This document shows positions 42,970 to 52,098 of a stretch of DNA of 64,000 nt, one piece after another (position 1 is the stretch's first letter; the number at the start of each line of letters is the position of its first letter). Under the pieces are notes generated by a model, which worked only from the letters and a program-made list of their open reading frames with translations, made no database searches and was not told where the DNA came from. The stretch is from DASQYE01 sp036389315 (GTDB taxonomy: Bacteria; Acidobacteriota; Blastocatellia; Pyrinomonadales; Pyrinomonadaceae): contig DASVQF010000050.1 in the NCBI GenBank assembly GCA_036389315.1, positions 62,001 through 126,000 of the forward strand, in the 5' to 3' direction. Both the position numbers and the translations under genes were made by a program.

Positions 42970-45369
42970 CTATTCGTAACGGAGCGCGACCATCGGGTCT
43001 ACCTTCGTCGCTCTTCGCGCGGGCACGTAGCAGGCCAGAAGCGCCACCATCAGGAGCAGCGCCGAGACACCCGCAAACGTCCACGGGTCTGTCGCCTTCA
43101 CGCCATAGAGCAGGCTCGCCATCAAGCGCGTCAACCCGAAGGCCCCGAGGATGCCTAAGAGGACGCCGACGAGCGCCAAGACCAGCCCTTGCCCGACCAC
43201 CAGCCTGAGGACATCGCGCGGCTGAGCGCCCAGCGCCATCCGGATGCCTATCTCGCGCGTGCTCTGTGTAACGGTATACGACATCACGCTGTATATGCCA
43301 ACCATCGAGAGCAGCATCGCGACGCCTGCGAAGATCGTCAGCAGCAGCATATTCATCCGCCGCTCCGAGACGGACTTGGTGATGACCGTCTCCATCGTCT
43401 GCACATTATAGACCGGCAGGTTCGGGTCAACGGCCAGGACTTCGCGGCGAATTTCGGGAATCAGCCCTTCGGGGTCTTGCGCGCCGCGAACGACCAGAGT
43501 CATGCTCTGCGTATAAGAGGCGGCCTGCTCGTAGGGCATAAATAGCTCCTGCATCACGGGACGCGTCAGGCCCGATTGCTTCACGTCGCCGACGACCCCG
43601 ACGATCTCCACCCACTCCCGGCCAGGCTTGATGCGCTTGCCCAAAGCGTCCTGCCCTGTCAGGTACTTGTTGACGAAAGTCTGGTTCACGATCACCACGC
43701 CGCGAGCGCCTTCACGATCACGCTCGTCGAAAAATCTTCCGCGCAATAGCGGAATGCCGAGCGTGCGGAAATAGTCCTGGCTGACCACGCGATATTCCGC
43801 GAAGGGGAGTTGGCCCGCCCCGTAGCTCTGCCCTTCTATCTCCACGTCGCCGTTGTAGCCCGTGCGCAGGAGCGGCAGAATGTTGATGACGGCCGCCGCC
43901 TCCACACCCGGCAGAGCCTTTACCCTATCCAGCACCCGCGTGTAAAAACTGGTCGCCATCTGCGGCTTCGGATACTTCGCCTCGGGCAGAGAGATGGCGA
44001 GCGTCAGGACGTTCTCGGGGCGCATCCCTGTCTCGACCTCTTGCAGGCGCATGAAGCTCTTGATGAGCAAGCCAGCGCCGACCAAAAGCACCAGGGCCGA
44101 AGCCACCTCGGCTATGACCAGGAGGCTACGCAGACGATTGCGGCGCTGGCTGCTTCCGGCATTCCCGCCTTCCTTCAAAGCCTCCTGCACATCGGTCTTG
44201 GAGACCTGCAAGGCCGGGGCCATCCCGAATCCTACGCCCGTCAGCAAAGAGAGCAGAAGTGTAAAGCCCGCGACCCTCCAATCCAGCGTGACCTCGCCCG
44301 CGCGCGGCAGGGAATTACCCGCCAGCGCGAGCAGCCCGTCAACTCCCCACCGCGCGAGTAACAAGCCGAGGGCCCCGCCCAGCACAGCGAGCAGCAAGCT
44401 CTCCGTCAAGAACTGTCTCATCAATCGCCAGCGCCCCGCCCCGAGAGCCATGCGGACAGCAATCTCTCTTTGCCGAGCTGCGGCCCGCGCCAGCAAGAGG
44501 TTCGCGACGTTCGTGCAGGAGATCAGGAGGACGAACCCGACCGCGCCGAGCAAGACCATCAAGGCGGGCCGTATGAACTGCACCATGTCCTCCTGAAGCG
44601 CAAAGAGCCTGATGCCGCGCTTGGCCTGATCTTCCGGGTACTGCTCTTCAAGGCGGCGTGCGATCAGGCTCATCTGCTCCTGCGCCTGAGAGAACTCTAC
44701 ACCGGGCTTGAGTCGTGCGATCACGAGGTAACTGTGAGTGCCGCGACTCTTCTGCTCCTCCTCTGTAAAGACGAGCGGAACCCACAAGTCCGTTAACCGC
44801 GACGGATATTGAAAGGCTGGCGACATGACTCCTATGACCGTGAAGCTCTCGCCGCCGAGCGCAACGGTCTGGCCCACAACCTTCGGGTCTGCTCCGAAAT
44901 TGCGCCGCCAGAGCCGGTCGCTCAGCACGACGACGCGCGACTGTCCCGGCCGGTCTTCGCCCTCAAGAAAGGTGCGGCCCAACTGTGGCCTCACGCCCAG
45001 CAGGTCGAAGAAGTTGGCCGAAGCCGTGACGCCCGAGACGCGCTCCGGGTGGTCTCCTTCCTGAAGACTGAAATTCCCGTACTGGAAGGCCCCTATCCCC
45101 GTGAACACATCGTTCTGCTCACGCCAGTCCTTGAGGTTGGGCACAGAGACAGAGCCCCTATCGAATTTAGCGGTCGTCTCCCAGAGGCTCACCAACCGCT
45201 CCGGCTCTGTAAAGGGCAGCGGGCGAAGCAGCACGGCGTTGACGACGGTGAAGATCGAGCTGTTGGCCCCTATCCCGAGGGCCAGCGTGAGCACGGCTAC
45301 GATAGTGAAAGTCGGATGCTTGAGAAGCAAGCGCGCGCCGTATCGCAGGTCTTGCCAGAGCGTTCTCAT
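42970..45369 (-). CDS. ADOP-family MacB/FtsX-like ABC permease (copy 1)
   Basis: A 799-residue duplicated permease of the acidobacterial duplicated-orphan-permease family. It starts MRTLWQDLRYGARLLLKHPT with TVVAVLTLALGIGANSSIFTV and the next FtsX helices (VNAVLLRPLPFTEPERLVSL), then a MacB_PCD periplasmic domain, and repeats the FtsX core in its second half (about 8 helices in all). Conserved repeats such as AARQREIAVRMALGAGRWRL in half one and TREIGIRMALGAQPRDVLRL in half two show the duplication. No ATPase gene is linked, as usual for this family. It is the first of two genes with the phosphatase. Confidence 0.88.
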   Translation of the reverse strand: MRTLWQDLRYGARLLLKHPTFTIVAVLTLALGIGANSSIFTVVNAVLLRPLPFTEPERLVSLWETTAKFDRGSVSVPNLKDWREQNDVFTGIGAFQYGNFSLQEGDHPERVSGVTASANFFDLLGVRPQLGRTFLEGEDRPGQSRVVVLSDRLWRRNFGADPKVVGQTVALGGESFTVIGVMSPAFQYPSRLTDLWVPLVFTEEEQKSRGTHSYLVIARLKPGVEFSQAQEQMSLIARRLEEQYPEDQAKRGIRLFALQEDMVQFIRPALMVLLGAVGFVLLISCTNVANLLLARAAARQREIAVRMALGAGRWRLMRQFLTESLLLAVLGGALGLLLARWGVDGLLALAGNSLPRAGEVTLDWRVAGFTLLLSLLTGVGFGMAPALQVSKTDVQEALKEGGNAGSSQRRNRLRSLLVIAEVASALVLLVGAGLLIKSFMRLQEVETGMRPENVLTLAISLPEAKYPKPQMATSFYTRVLDRVKALPGVEAAAVINILPLLRTGYNGDVEIEGQSYGAGQLPFAEYRVVSQDYFRTLGIPLLRGRFFDERDREGARGVVIVNQTFVNKYLTGQDALGKRIKPGREWVEIVGVVGDVKQSGLTRPVMQELFMPYEQAASYTQSMTLVVRGAQDPEGLIPEIRREVLAVDPNLPVYNVQTMETVITKSVSERRMNMLLLTIFAGVAMLLSMVGIYSVMSYTVTQSTREIGIRMALGAQPRDVLRLVVGQGLVLALVGVLLGILGAFGLTRLMASLLYGVKATDPWTFAGVSALLLMVALLACYVPARRATKVDPMVALRYE

Positions 45370-45496
45370 CCCTTCCCCTCCGAAATTTTACCGATTTATA
45401 AGCTGCTGCGGACAACCAGCGCCGGGCGCTCCTCTAGCGGTCTCATTAATAAGACACCGCAGCCCCCGGCTTTATGGCAACAATTTTTTTTGCATA

Positions 45497-45542
45497 AAAA
45501 GTCAGTAGCGGCCCGTTTTTCAACAGACCGCTACTGACTTTT
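45497..45542. terminator. 15-bp hairpin between the two ADOP genes
   Basis: 45497-45511 and 45528-45542 are perfect inverted complements (AAAAGTCAGTAGCGG type) with a 16-base loop containing TTTTT. It lies between the ADOP copy 2 stop (45562) and the copy 1 start (45369). On the minus strand the sequence beyond it is T-rich (TTTTTATGCAAAAAAAATT), so it probably ends the PadR/ADOP-2 transcript. Confidence 0.75.
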
Positions 45543-45561
45543 GCGTGCTCGCTCTTTTTCG

Positions 45562-48198
45562 TCACTCATTCCTGAGCGCGACGAGCGGGTCTATCCTGGT
45601 CGCTCTGCGCGCCGGAATGAAGCAGGCGGCGACGGCGACGCCTGTCAGCAGCAAGGGGATGAGCGCGAACGTGATCGGATCGACGGCGCTGACGCCATAG
45701 AGCAGGCTCGACAAAAGGCGCGTCGCCAGAAACGAGAGCCCCAAGCCTACGACGACGCCGATGATGGCGAGCTTTAGTCCCTGCCAGATCACTATCTTGA
45801 GCACGTCGCGCCGCTGCGCGCCGAGCGCCATCCGGATGCCTATCTCGTGCGTCCGCTGCGCCACCATGTAGCTCATCACGCCATAGATGCCTATCGTCGC
45901 CAGTATCAACGCCACGCCCGCAAACAGCCCCAGGAGCAGCGTATAGAAACGGGGCTGCGAGATGGAGTTCTCAAACTGTTGGGCCAACGTGCGGTTTCCG
46001 ACGGGCTGGTCAGGGTCAATGGCCTGCACCTCTCTGCGAATCGGCATGGCGAGGCTCGCCGGGTCGCCCTTCGTGCGCGCCAGCACGTACATGAACGTCA
46101 CTGGCGACTCAAGATAATGGGTGAAGATTTCCGGCTCCGCGTCTCCAGTCAAGTTGAACTGCTTGGCGTCGCCCACTACGCCGACTATCTCATAAGGCGT
46201 GTTGCCGCCGCGCAGGTACAGGCGCTCTCCCAGAGGGTCTTTGTCGGGGAAGATGCGGCGGGCCAGGGTCTCGTTAACGAGCACGGTCTTGGGCCCACTG
46301 GCGTCGTCGCGCTCGGTAAAGAGCCGCCCGCGCTTTAAGGGAATGCTCATCGTCTGGAAATAGTCTGCGCCGACAGTGTTGATGACGGCGGTCAACTCCT
46401 GTCCCTGCGGCTGCGGGGCGCGGCCCGCGACCGCATAAGCCTGCAAGCGGCTGTTGCCCTGAAGCGGCAGCGCCGTGATGCCTCCGACCGATTCGACGCC
46501 CGGCAGAGCGCGCACCCTCTCGAACAACTCTTTGAAGAAAGCAACGCCGCGATTGGCTTCCGCATACTTCTGCGGCGGCAGCACGAGCTGCGAATTCACA
46601 AGCACGCCCTCGGCCTTAAAGCCCGGATCGACATTCCTCATCGCGACGAAGCTGCGAATCAGGAGGCCAGCGCCGATCAAGAGCACGAGCGAGAGCACGA
46701 CTTCGGTGACGACCAGGACGCTGCGGAAGCGATGCTGCCCACGGCCTCCCGTAGAGCCGCGACTGCTGTCCTTGAGTATCTCGTTCAGGTTAGGGTTGGT
46801 CGTCTGCCAGGCTGGCATGAGCCCGAAGATGAGCCCCGTGATGACGGAGATCAGAAGCGTAAAGGCGAGCACTGTCGGGTCGATGCCAATCTCTTCGACG
46901 CGCGGCGTGAAGGGCGGAATAAAGCTCACGAGGACTTTCAAGCCGAGGACGGCGAGCAGCACTCCGCACGTTCCGCCGATGAGCCCCAGCATCACACTCT
47001 CCGTCAACAGTTGGCGCAGGATGCGCAGCCTTGTTGCGCCGATGGCCGTCCTCAGCGCGACCTCTTTGCGGCGCGCAGTCATCCTGGCCGAAAGCAGGCT
47101 CGCGACGTTGACGCATGCGATCAGGAGCACGAAGAAGACAGCGCCCAACAGCACGAACATGGCCGGGCGCAGGAAACCGACGATTGATTCATGCAAGGGC
47201 TGTATGAAGACGCCCCAGCCCGTATTGGTCTGCGGGTAAGACTGCTGCAACTGGCGCGCGATGGTTCCCATCTCGGCGCGCGCGCCCTCTTCCGTCACCC
47301 CGTCTTTGAGCCGCCCGACGACTTGCAGCCTGTAGTCTGCGCGGTCTTGCAGCTCCTCGTTTGTGAAGGCCAGGGGCTTCCAGACTTCCGTGTTGTTGTC
47401 TGGAAACTTGAAGCTGGCGCGTATGACGCCGATGACTGTAAACGTCCGGTCGTTCATCTTCACGGTCTGACCTATGATCTTAGGGTCTGCGCCGAAATGG
47501 CGTCGCCAAACGGTCTCGCTCAGGACGACGACCATATCGCTGCCGGGCCGCTCCTCGTCCGCCGTAAAGGCCCGGCCGAGCAGAAGCTTTTCGCCCATCA
47601 GGTCGAAGAAGTTGGCCGACACGGAATAGCCGTTGAGGCGCTCGGCCCCTGTTTCCGCCGTGTGACGAAAGATCGTGCTCTCGAAGGCTGCCATCTCACT
47701 GAAGGAGCGGCTCTGGCTTTTCCAGTCGAGGAAGTCCGGCGGCGAGACCGGAAACTGCTGAAGCTGGCGCTGCGGGTTGCTCCCCTGTAGATACATGATG
47801 CGGTCAGGCTCTTTGAAGGGGAGCGGCCGCAGGATGACAGCGTTGACGATGGAGAAGATGGCCGTGTTCGCGCCTATCCCGAGGGCGAGCGTCAACACCG
47901 CGACCAACGTGAAGCCAGGGTTCTTGCGCAGTACGCGCGTGCCGTAGCGCAGGTCTTGTAACAGAGTCTCCATAAATCCTATTCCTCTCAGCTCACGACA
48001 TAATTCCTTGATTCGTCCGACGCGGCCGAACCGGCGTCGCGCGTCGCGCATGGCCTCTTCCTCCGTCATCCCCACGGCCATGTTGTCGAGCGCGCGCATC
48101 TCAAGGTGAAAGCGAATCTCTTCCTCTATGTCGCGGTCAATCCGCTCAAGGCGGAAGAGGTTCCTCACTCCCTTGATGAAACTTCGCAGGGGGAACAT
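45562..48198 (-). CDS. ADOP-family ABC permease with prefix domain (copy 2)
   Basis: An 878-residue permease like copy 1, with an extra N-terminal helical prefix (MFPLRSFIKGVRNLFRLERI, then RDIEEEIRFHLEMRALDNMA) of about 80 residues that is found in PadR-linked members. Core motifs recur: YGTRVLRKNPGFTLVAVLTL, ALGIGANTAIFSIVNAVILR in half one and THEIGIRMALGAQRRDVLKI in half two. It follows the PadR gene by 15 bp, so the two are an operon. The ribosome-binding site AGAAGG is very close to the ATG. Transport substrate unknown; cell-envelope lipid or peptide export is the general expectation for MacB-like proteins. Confidence 0.88.
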   Translation of the reverse strand: MFPLRSFIKGVRNLFRLERIDRDIEEEIRFHLEMRALDNMAVGMTEEEAMRDARRRFGRVGRIKELCRELRGIGFMETLLQDLRYGTRVLRKNPGFTLVAVLTLALGIGANTAIFSIVNAVILRPLPFKEPDRIMYLQGSNPQRQLQQFPVSPPDFLDWKSQSRSFSEMAAFESTIFRHTAETGAERLNGYSVSANFFDLMGEKLLLGRAFTADEERPGSDMVVVLSETVWRRHFGADPKIIGQTVKMNDRTFTVIGVIRASFKFPDNNTEVWKPLAFTNEELQDRADYRLQVVGRLKDGVTEEGARAEMGTIARQLQQSYPQTNTGWGVFIQPLHESIVGFLRPAMFVLLGAVFFVLLIACVNVASLLSARMTARRKEVALRTAIGATRLRILRQLLTESVMLGLIGGTCGVLLAVLGLKVLVSFIPPFTPRVEEIGIDPTVLAFTLLISVITGLIFGLMPAWQTTNPNLNEILKDSSRGSTGGRGQHRFRSVLVVTEVVLSLVLLIGAGLLIRSFVAMRNVDPGFKAEGVLVNSQLVLPPQKYAEANRGVAFFKELFERVRALPGVESVGGITALPLQGNSRLQAYAVAGRAPQPQGQELTAVINTVGADYFQTMSIPLKRGRLFTERDDASGPKTVLVNETLARRIFPDKDPLGERLYLRGGNTPYEIVGVVGDAKQFNLTGDAEPEIFTHYLESPVTFMYVLARTKGDPASLAMPIRREVQAIDPDQPVGNRTLAQQFENSISQPRFYTLLLGLFAGVALILATIGIYGVMSYMVAQRTHEIGIRMALGAQRRDVLKIVIWQGLKLAIIGVVVGLGLSFLATRLLSSLLYGVSAVDPITFALIPLLLTGVAVAACFIPARRATRIDPLVALRNE

Positions 48199-48213
48199 CC
48201 TTCTTAAAAGCTC

Positions 48214-48546
48214 CTATGCCGTCTGCATTACTTTCGAGATCGCTTCGGAGAGACGGGCCCAGTTGGTCTGCTCGTCGGCGAGCTGCCTGCGACCCGTCCG
48301 CGTCAGCTTGTAGAACTTGGCCCGGCGATTGTTTTCCGACAATCCCCACTCGGCCTCTATCCAGCCCCGCTCCTCCATCCTGTGCAAAGACGGATAGAGC
48401 GAGCCCTCTTCGACTTGCAGCACGTCGTCCGAGACCTGCTGAATCCGCCGCACGATGCTGTAGCCGTGCATCGGGCCCAACGTCAGCGTCTTCAGGATCA
48501 GCATATCCAGCGTGCCCTGTAGCAGTTCGGTGCGTGTGTCGCTCAA
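48214..48546 (-). CDS. PadR-family transcriptional regulator
   Basis: A 110-residue winged-helix repressor: LLQGTLDMLILKTLTLGPMH, GYSIVRRIQQVSDDVLQVEE, GSLYPSLHRMEERGWIEAEW and RRAKFYKLTRTGRRQLADEQ. A TTG start at 48546 is preferred because GGGAGGAGGAACG lies directly upstream; the ATG at 48567 is 21 bases earlier and lies before that site, not after it. It is in an operon with the ADOP permease and probably represses it, as PadR usually does for its neighbours. The inducer is unknown. Confidence 0.9.
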   Translation of the reverse strand: MSDTRTELLQGTLDMLILKTLTLGPMHGYSIVRRIQQVSDDVLQVEEGSLYPSLHRMEERGWIEAEWGLSENNRRAKFYKLTRTGRRQLADEQTNWARLSEAISKVMQTA

Positions 48547-48620
48547 GCGTTCCTCCTCCCATACCATGTCTAGGGGTCTGTATACGCCCCTTCCCCTACC
48601 GTGTCAAGGGGAGCGGAAAG

Positions 48621-48701
48621 AAAAAATGTAAAAAGACAAAGGGCGCAAGTGGAAGAACAGCCTGGGCGGTCATCCTTCACTTTCGCCCTTTTACATTTTT
48701 T
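48621..48701 (-). terminator. Imperfect hairpin between ybaK and padR
   Basis: Left arm 48621-48651 and right arm 48678-48701 are imperfect inverted copies (AAAAAATGTAAAA and AGGGCG cores, with a short insertion in the left arm). On the minus strand the 3' side is T-rich (CATTTTTTCTTTCC), as for an intrinsic terminator of ybaK. It lies upstream of the PadR gene. Confidence 0.6.
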
Positions 48702-48710
48702 ACTTTTGCC

Positions 48711-49196
48711 TTACCGGATGCTGACTTCTACCTCTGTGACGCTCAGAGCGCGCTTCAGGTCTTGCGGCTCAATCTCGACCAGGAATCCGCGCTTCCCGCC
48801 GTTGATGAAGATACGCGGCAGCTCGAAGATCGTGCGCTCGGCGTAGATGGGAAGAGGGCGGCGCGTGCCGAAAGGGCTGGTTCCTCCGAAGAGGTAGCCG
48901 GTCTGCTTCTGCGCCGCTTCGACCGCGCAGGGCGCGACCTGCTTTGCTCCGATTGTCCGAGCCAGTTGCTTAGTAGAGACTTCCCTGTCGCCGTGCATCA
49001 AGACCAGGAGCGTTTGACGGCGGTCTGTCTCCATCACGAGCGTCTTGATGACCGCGTGTTCATCCACGCCGAGCGCCTCGGCCGAGCGGCCTGTGCCGCC
49101 GTGCTCTTCGTAGGCGTAGAGGTGCGGCGTGAAGGCTATCTTCTTCTCCCGCAGCGCGCGGATGGCGGGCGTGATCGGATAATCCTGCTTGTCCAA
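48711..49196 (-). CDS. ybaK: Cys-tRNA(Pro) deacylase YbaK-like protein
   Basis: A 161-residue editing-domain protein. It has the YbaK opening TPAIRALREKKIAFTPHLYA, the core HAVIKTLVMETDRRQTLLVL, QLARTIGAKQVAPCAVEAAQ, and the pocket motif YLFGGTSPFGTRRPLPIYAE, which is characteristic of YbaK. Translation starts at TTG 49196 because CGGAGGAG lies about 9 bases upstream and there is no nearby ATG. It removes Cys mischarged on tRNA(Pro), acting in the cytoplasm. It is followed by a likely terminator. Confidence 0.9.
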   Translation of the reverse strand: MDKQDYPITPAIRALREKKIAFTPHLYAYEEHGGTGRSAEALGVDEHAVIKTLVMETDRRQTLLVLMHGDREVSTKQLARTIGAKQVAPCAVEAAQKQTGYLFGGTSPFGTRRPLPIYAERTIFELPRIFINGGKRGFLVEIEPQDLKRALSVTEVEVSIR

Positions 49197-49238
49197 GCGA
49201 AGTTCTCTCCTCCGGAAATCCCGCCGGGCCGTTGAAGC

Positions 49239-50624
49239 TCAAACGGCCGCGAGGCGCTCTTGCTCTTCCTGCTCTTTGCGCTCTATCCCACGACGCCCGT
49301 CATACTTGAGGAAGGCCGGGAGCAGCAGCGCCATCAGCCCCGTGCCGAGGATACAGAGCAGGCCGCCGGAGACGATAGAGGTGCGGATGCTGAAGAGGCT
49401 GGCGACGATGCCTGATTCGGCGTTGCCGAGCATTGGGCCAGCAGTGTAGCTGACCATCTCTATGCCTGCGAGCCGCCCGCGCAGGTGATCCGGTATCGTC
49501 TGGTTCCAGATGGTCATGCGGAAGAGCCCGCTAATCATGTCCGCAGCACCGGCCACGGCGAGCCACAGCAGCGCCAGCCATAAACGGTCTGCGAAGCCGA
49601 AGAAGAGGATGGCCAGCCCCCAGGCCGCAGCCGCCAGCACCACCGCCAGGCCATGACGATTGATGCGCCCGCACCAGCCCGAAGTCAGGGTCGCAAGCAT
49701 CGCGCCAACGGACGGGGCCGAATAGAGCAGCCCGACCGACGCGCCGCCGAAGCTCGTGGCGATGGCCGGAAACAGAGCCATCGGCATCCCGAAGAACATG
49801 GCGTTGATGTCTACGAGGTATGTGCCCATCAGCTCGGGACGGCTCCGCGCGTAGCGCAAGCCCTCGACTATGGAGCGCAAACTGGGGCGGTCGGCAGCGG
49901 GCGGCGGCGGCACAGCTTTCATCATCCACAGGGCGACGAGCGAAGCGAGGAAAGTTACGAGGTCTATCGAATAGACGAGCATTGGCCCAACGGTTGCGGC
50001 CAGCAGCCCGCCGAGCGCGGGCCCACTGATGCTGCCTATGTTGCGGCCCATCACGTTGAGCGCCGAGGCGGCGGGCAGCAAGCCGGGCTTGACGAGTCTG
50101 GGAACGAGGGCTTCCAGAGAGGGGCGCTGCAATCCGTTCAAAGCAGCGAAGAAGGCCGCGCACAGAAAGAGCAGCCAGGCGCGCGGGCGCGGCAGCAGCG
50201 AGTTCAGGATGAGAAGGCCGCTGCCCACGGCCAGCAGCAGCTCCGTGAAGCGCACCATGCGGCGGCGGTCAACGTAATCGGCCAGCGCCCCGCCGACGAA
50301 AGCCATGAAGAGGATGGGAAGAAACTCCGCCACTCCGAGCAGGCCCACGGCGAGCGATGAGCCGGTGAGCTGGTACATCTGCCAGGGCAGCACGACGAAC
50401 GTCATCATCGAGCCGAAGAACGAGACCGCCTGCCCTATGAAGAGGAGGCGAAAGTCGCGCGAGACTTTAAGCGGCGTCAAGTCTATGGCGAGACCAGTGG
50501 CTCGTCTCTGCTTGTCATTCGCTGCGCGCCGCCGTCCGTTCTTCCGCAGCTCCGGCGGCGCGTAAGTCTCTTGCGCAACCGGGTCAGGTGTCAGGTGCGT
50601 CAGGGTGGGCTGCTGTTTTTCCAC
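49239..50624 (-). CDS. MFS transporter (EntS-like exporter)
   Basis: A 461-residue inner-membrane protein with about 12 helices. The N-terminal segment FIGQAVSFFGSMMTFVVLPW, GGALADYVDRRRMV (the loop 2-3 motif) and the whole pattern match the enterobactin-exporter-like MFS group of siderophore and drug exporters. A long, charged N-terminal cytoplasmic tail (about 45 residues) precedes the first helix. The start shown is GTG 50624; no strong ribosome-binding site is seen. It is transcribed with ybaK (42 bp apart), but there is no functional link. Substrate unknown. Confidence 0.88.
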   Translation of the reverse strand: MEKQQPTLTHLTPDPVAQETYAPPELRKNGRRRAANDKQRRATGLAIDLTPLKVSRDFRLLFIGQAVSFFGSMMTFVVLPWQMYQLTGSSLAVGLLGVAEFLPILFMAFVGGALADYVDRRRMVRFTELLLAVGSGLLILNSLLPRPRAWLLFLCAAFFAALNGLQRPSLEALVPRLVKPGLLPAASALNVMGRNIGSISGPALGGLLAATVGPMLVYSIDLVTFLASLVALWMMKAVPPPPAADRPSLRSIVEGLRYARSRPELMGTYLVDINAMFFGMPMALFPAIATSFGGASVGLLYSAPSVGAMLATLTSGWCGRINRHGLAVVLAAAAWGLAILFFGFADRLWLALLWLAVAGAADMISGLFRMTIWNQTIPDHLRGRLAGIEMVSYTAGPMLGNAESGIVASLFSIRTSIVSGGLLCILGTGLMALLLPAFLKYDGRRGIERKEQEEQERLAAV

Positions 50625-50736
50625 TTGCGTTCGGGCTTCTTTAGAGCTTTAGTGATCGGCCGATTGAGAATCCTGGGGGATTTGTCAAGAAGGTAGCCGA
50701 TAGCCCGCCGGTTTGGCAAAGGCTTCGGTTTGATCT

Positions 50737-51396
50737 TCAGTCAAACTGCTTTTTGAAATCCTCGAACTCCTGCCGCAGGCTTGCCATCTCGCCGCGCAGA
50801 GCCTCTACCTCCTGTTCCAGCCTGGAAACCCTGTCGCCGCCCGACGGCCGCGTGACCGCTTCCGTCTCTGGGCCCACGCCCAGGTCTTCGGCGCTGACTT
50901 CGCCCGACAACAGGTGAGCGTAGCGCACCTCTTTGCGGCCGGGCTGTCGGGCCAGCCTGACGACGAGCGGCTGCGGCTCCTTGACGATCAAACGGTCGAG
51001 CGTCTCTTCGACCTCGTCCAGTCCGGGAAAATCGTAGAGCCTTGAGGCGTGGCTGCGAAGCTCGCCAACGGTCTGCGGCCCCCGGAGCATGAGGGCACAG
51101 GTGAGGGCCAGCTCCCTCTCGTCCAGGCCGAAGACCTCCGTCATCATCTGCTTGTACTTGGGCACGCGGCTCGTGCTGCCGTAAAAGACGTAGACCAGAT
51201 TCTTGGCGCGCAGGCTCTCGATGGTCTGCGAGACGGTGGCCTCGTCGTAAGCGACCACCGGGTTGCGGTTGTTCTTCTGGTTACAGGCTTGAACCAGGGC
51301 ATTGAGCGTCAGCGGATAATATTCCGGCGTCGTGACCTGCTTTTCCACGAGCGAGCCCAGGACTCTTACTTCCTCCTCGTTCAGGATCGTCTCCAT
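50737..51396 (-). CDS. yceH: YceH-family (DUF480) winged-helix protein
   Basis: A 219-residue protein of two tandem winged-helix domains. The family opening is LNEEEVRVLGSLVEKQVTTP, then YYPLTLNALVQACNQKNNRN, PVVAYDEATVSQTIESLRAK and LMLRGPQTVGELRSHASRLY in the second unit. The C-terminus is a short coiled coil (RVSRLEQEVEALRGEMASLR) that is common in the family. It is conserved in many bacteria, with no proven function. It stands as a single gene. Confidence 0.9.
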   Translation of the reverse strand: METILNEEEVRVLGSLVEKQVTTPEYYPLTLNALVQACNQKNNRNPVVAYDEATVSQTIESLRAKNLVYVFYGSTSRVPKYKQMMTEVFGLDERELALTCALMLRGPQTVGELRSHASRLYDFPGLDEVEETLDRLIVKEPQPLVVRLARQPGRKEVRYAHLLSGEVSAEDLGVGPETEAVTRPSGGDRVSRLEQEVEALRGEMASLRQEFEDFKKQFD

Positions 51397-51466
51397 AACC
51401 GCGCGTTCCTCGACCTTCCATATGAACGGACATTTGGTTTACTCGCGAACAGTATAAGCTTACCTG

Positions 51467-51910
51467 TCACGGCAGGTACTCGCGCGGCACGGGGTTGTCG
51501 TCTCGCTCGTTGTCCCAGAGCGCGCCCACTATCCACCACCTCCGGCCGTCGTTGAAGAGCTGTATGCTGTTGATGCCGCGCTTGAAGGGCTCCGCGTCCG
51601 AAGGGTCTTGGCGGGCCTCGTAGGTGCTGAAGACCTGCGCGATCTGGCCGAAGAGGTCTGTGCGGCGCGCGACCTCCACTTCATAGAAGGCGTTGGAGCG
51701 AAAGTAGTCGGCCGTGTCGCGCACGTACCCGTCTACGTCCATTACCTTCGCCTGCCCGCTGCCGTCCTCGGCAACGACTGTGCGTACCAGGTGCGCGCCG
51801 GGCAGAAAGAGCGAGCGCATCTGCGGCGTGTCGCGCTCAAGCCCGGCCGGGCCTGAGACGCTCTCGTAAAAGGCGCGGATGATCGAGTCCAGGCTCTCCG
51901 TCTCATTCAT
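51467..51910 (-). CDS. NTF2-like uncharacterised protein
   Basis: A 147-residue protein with an NTF2-like arrangement: an N-terminal helix (DSIIRAFYESVSGPAGLERD), MRSLFLPGAHLVRTVV, and the C-terminal FSTYEARQDPSDAEPFKRGI then NSIQLFNDGRRWWIVGALWD. The end of the sequence, WDNERDDNPVPREYLP, is typical of a group annotated as DUF4440-like. The ATG at 51910 has GAGGAG 8 bases upstream. No substrate or partner gene is evident. Confidence 0.8.
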   Translation of the reverse strand: MNETESLDSIIRAFYESVSGPAGLERDTPQMRSLFLPGAHLVRTVVAEDGSGQAKVMDVDGYVRDTADYFRSNAFYEVEVARRTDLFGQIAQVFSTYEARQDPSDAEPFKRGINSIQLFNDGRRWWIVGALWDNERDDNPVPREYLP

Positions 51911-52098
51911 AATGTTTCTCCTCTTCTTCGATACCAAATTTTCCGGATTTTATCATCAAGCCCGCGCGTATCAACTCGTCCATAATTTCGTATCTCCGGC
52001 AGTCCGTGATTTTCCCTCGCGCGCTTGAAACAATGTGCCAGGGTCGCTCGTATGCAACTCGATTATTTTCATCGACCGAAGCGCAAAGGAGCTAACGG

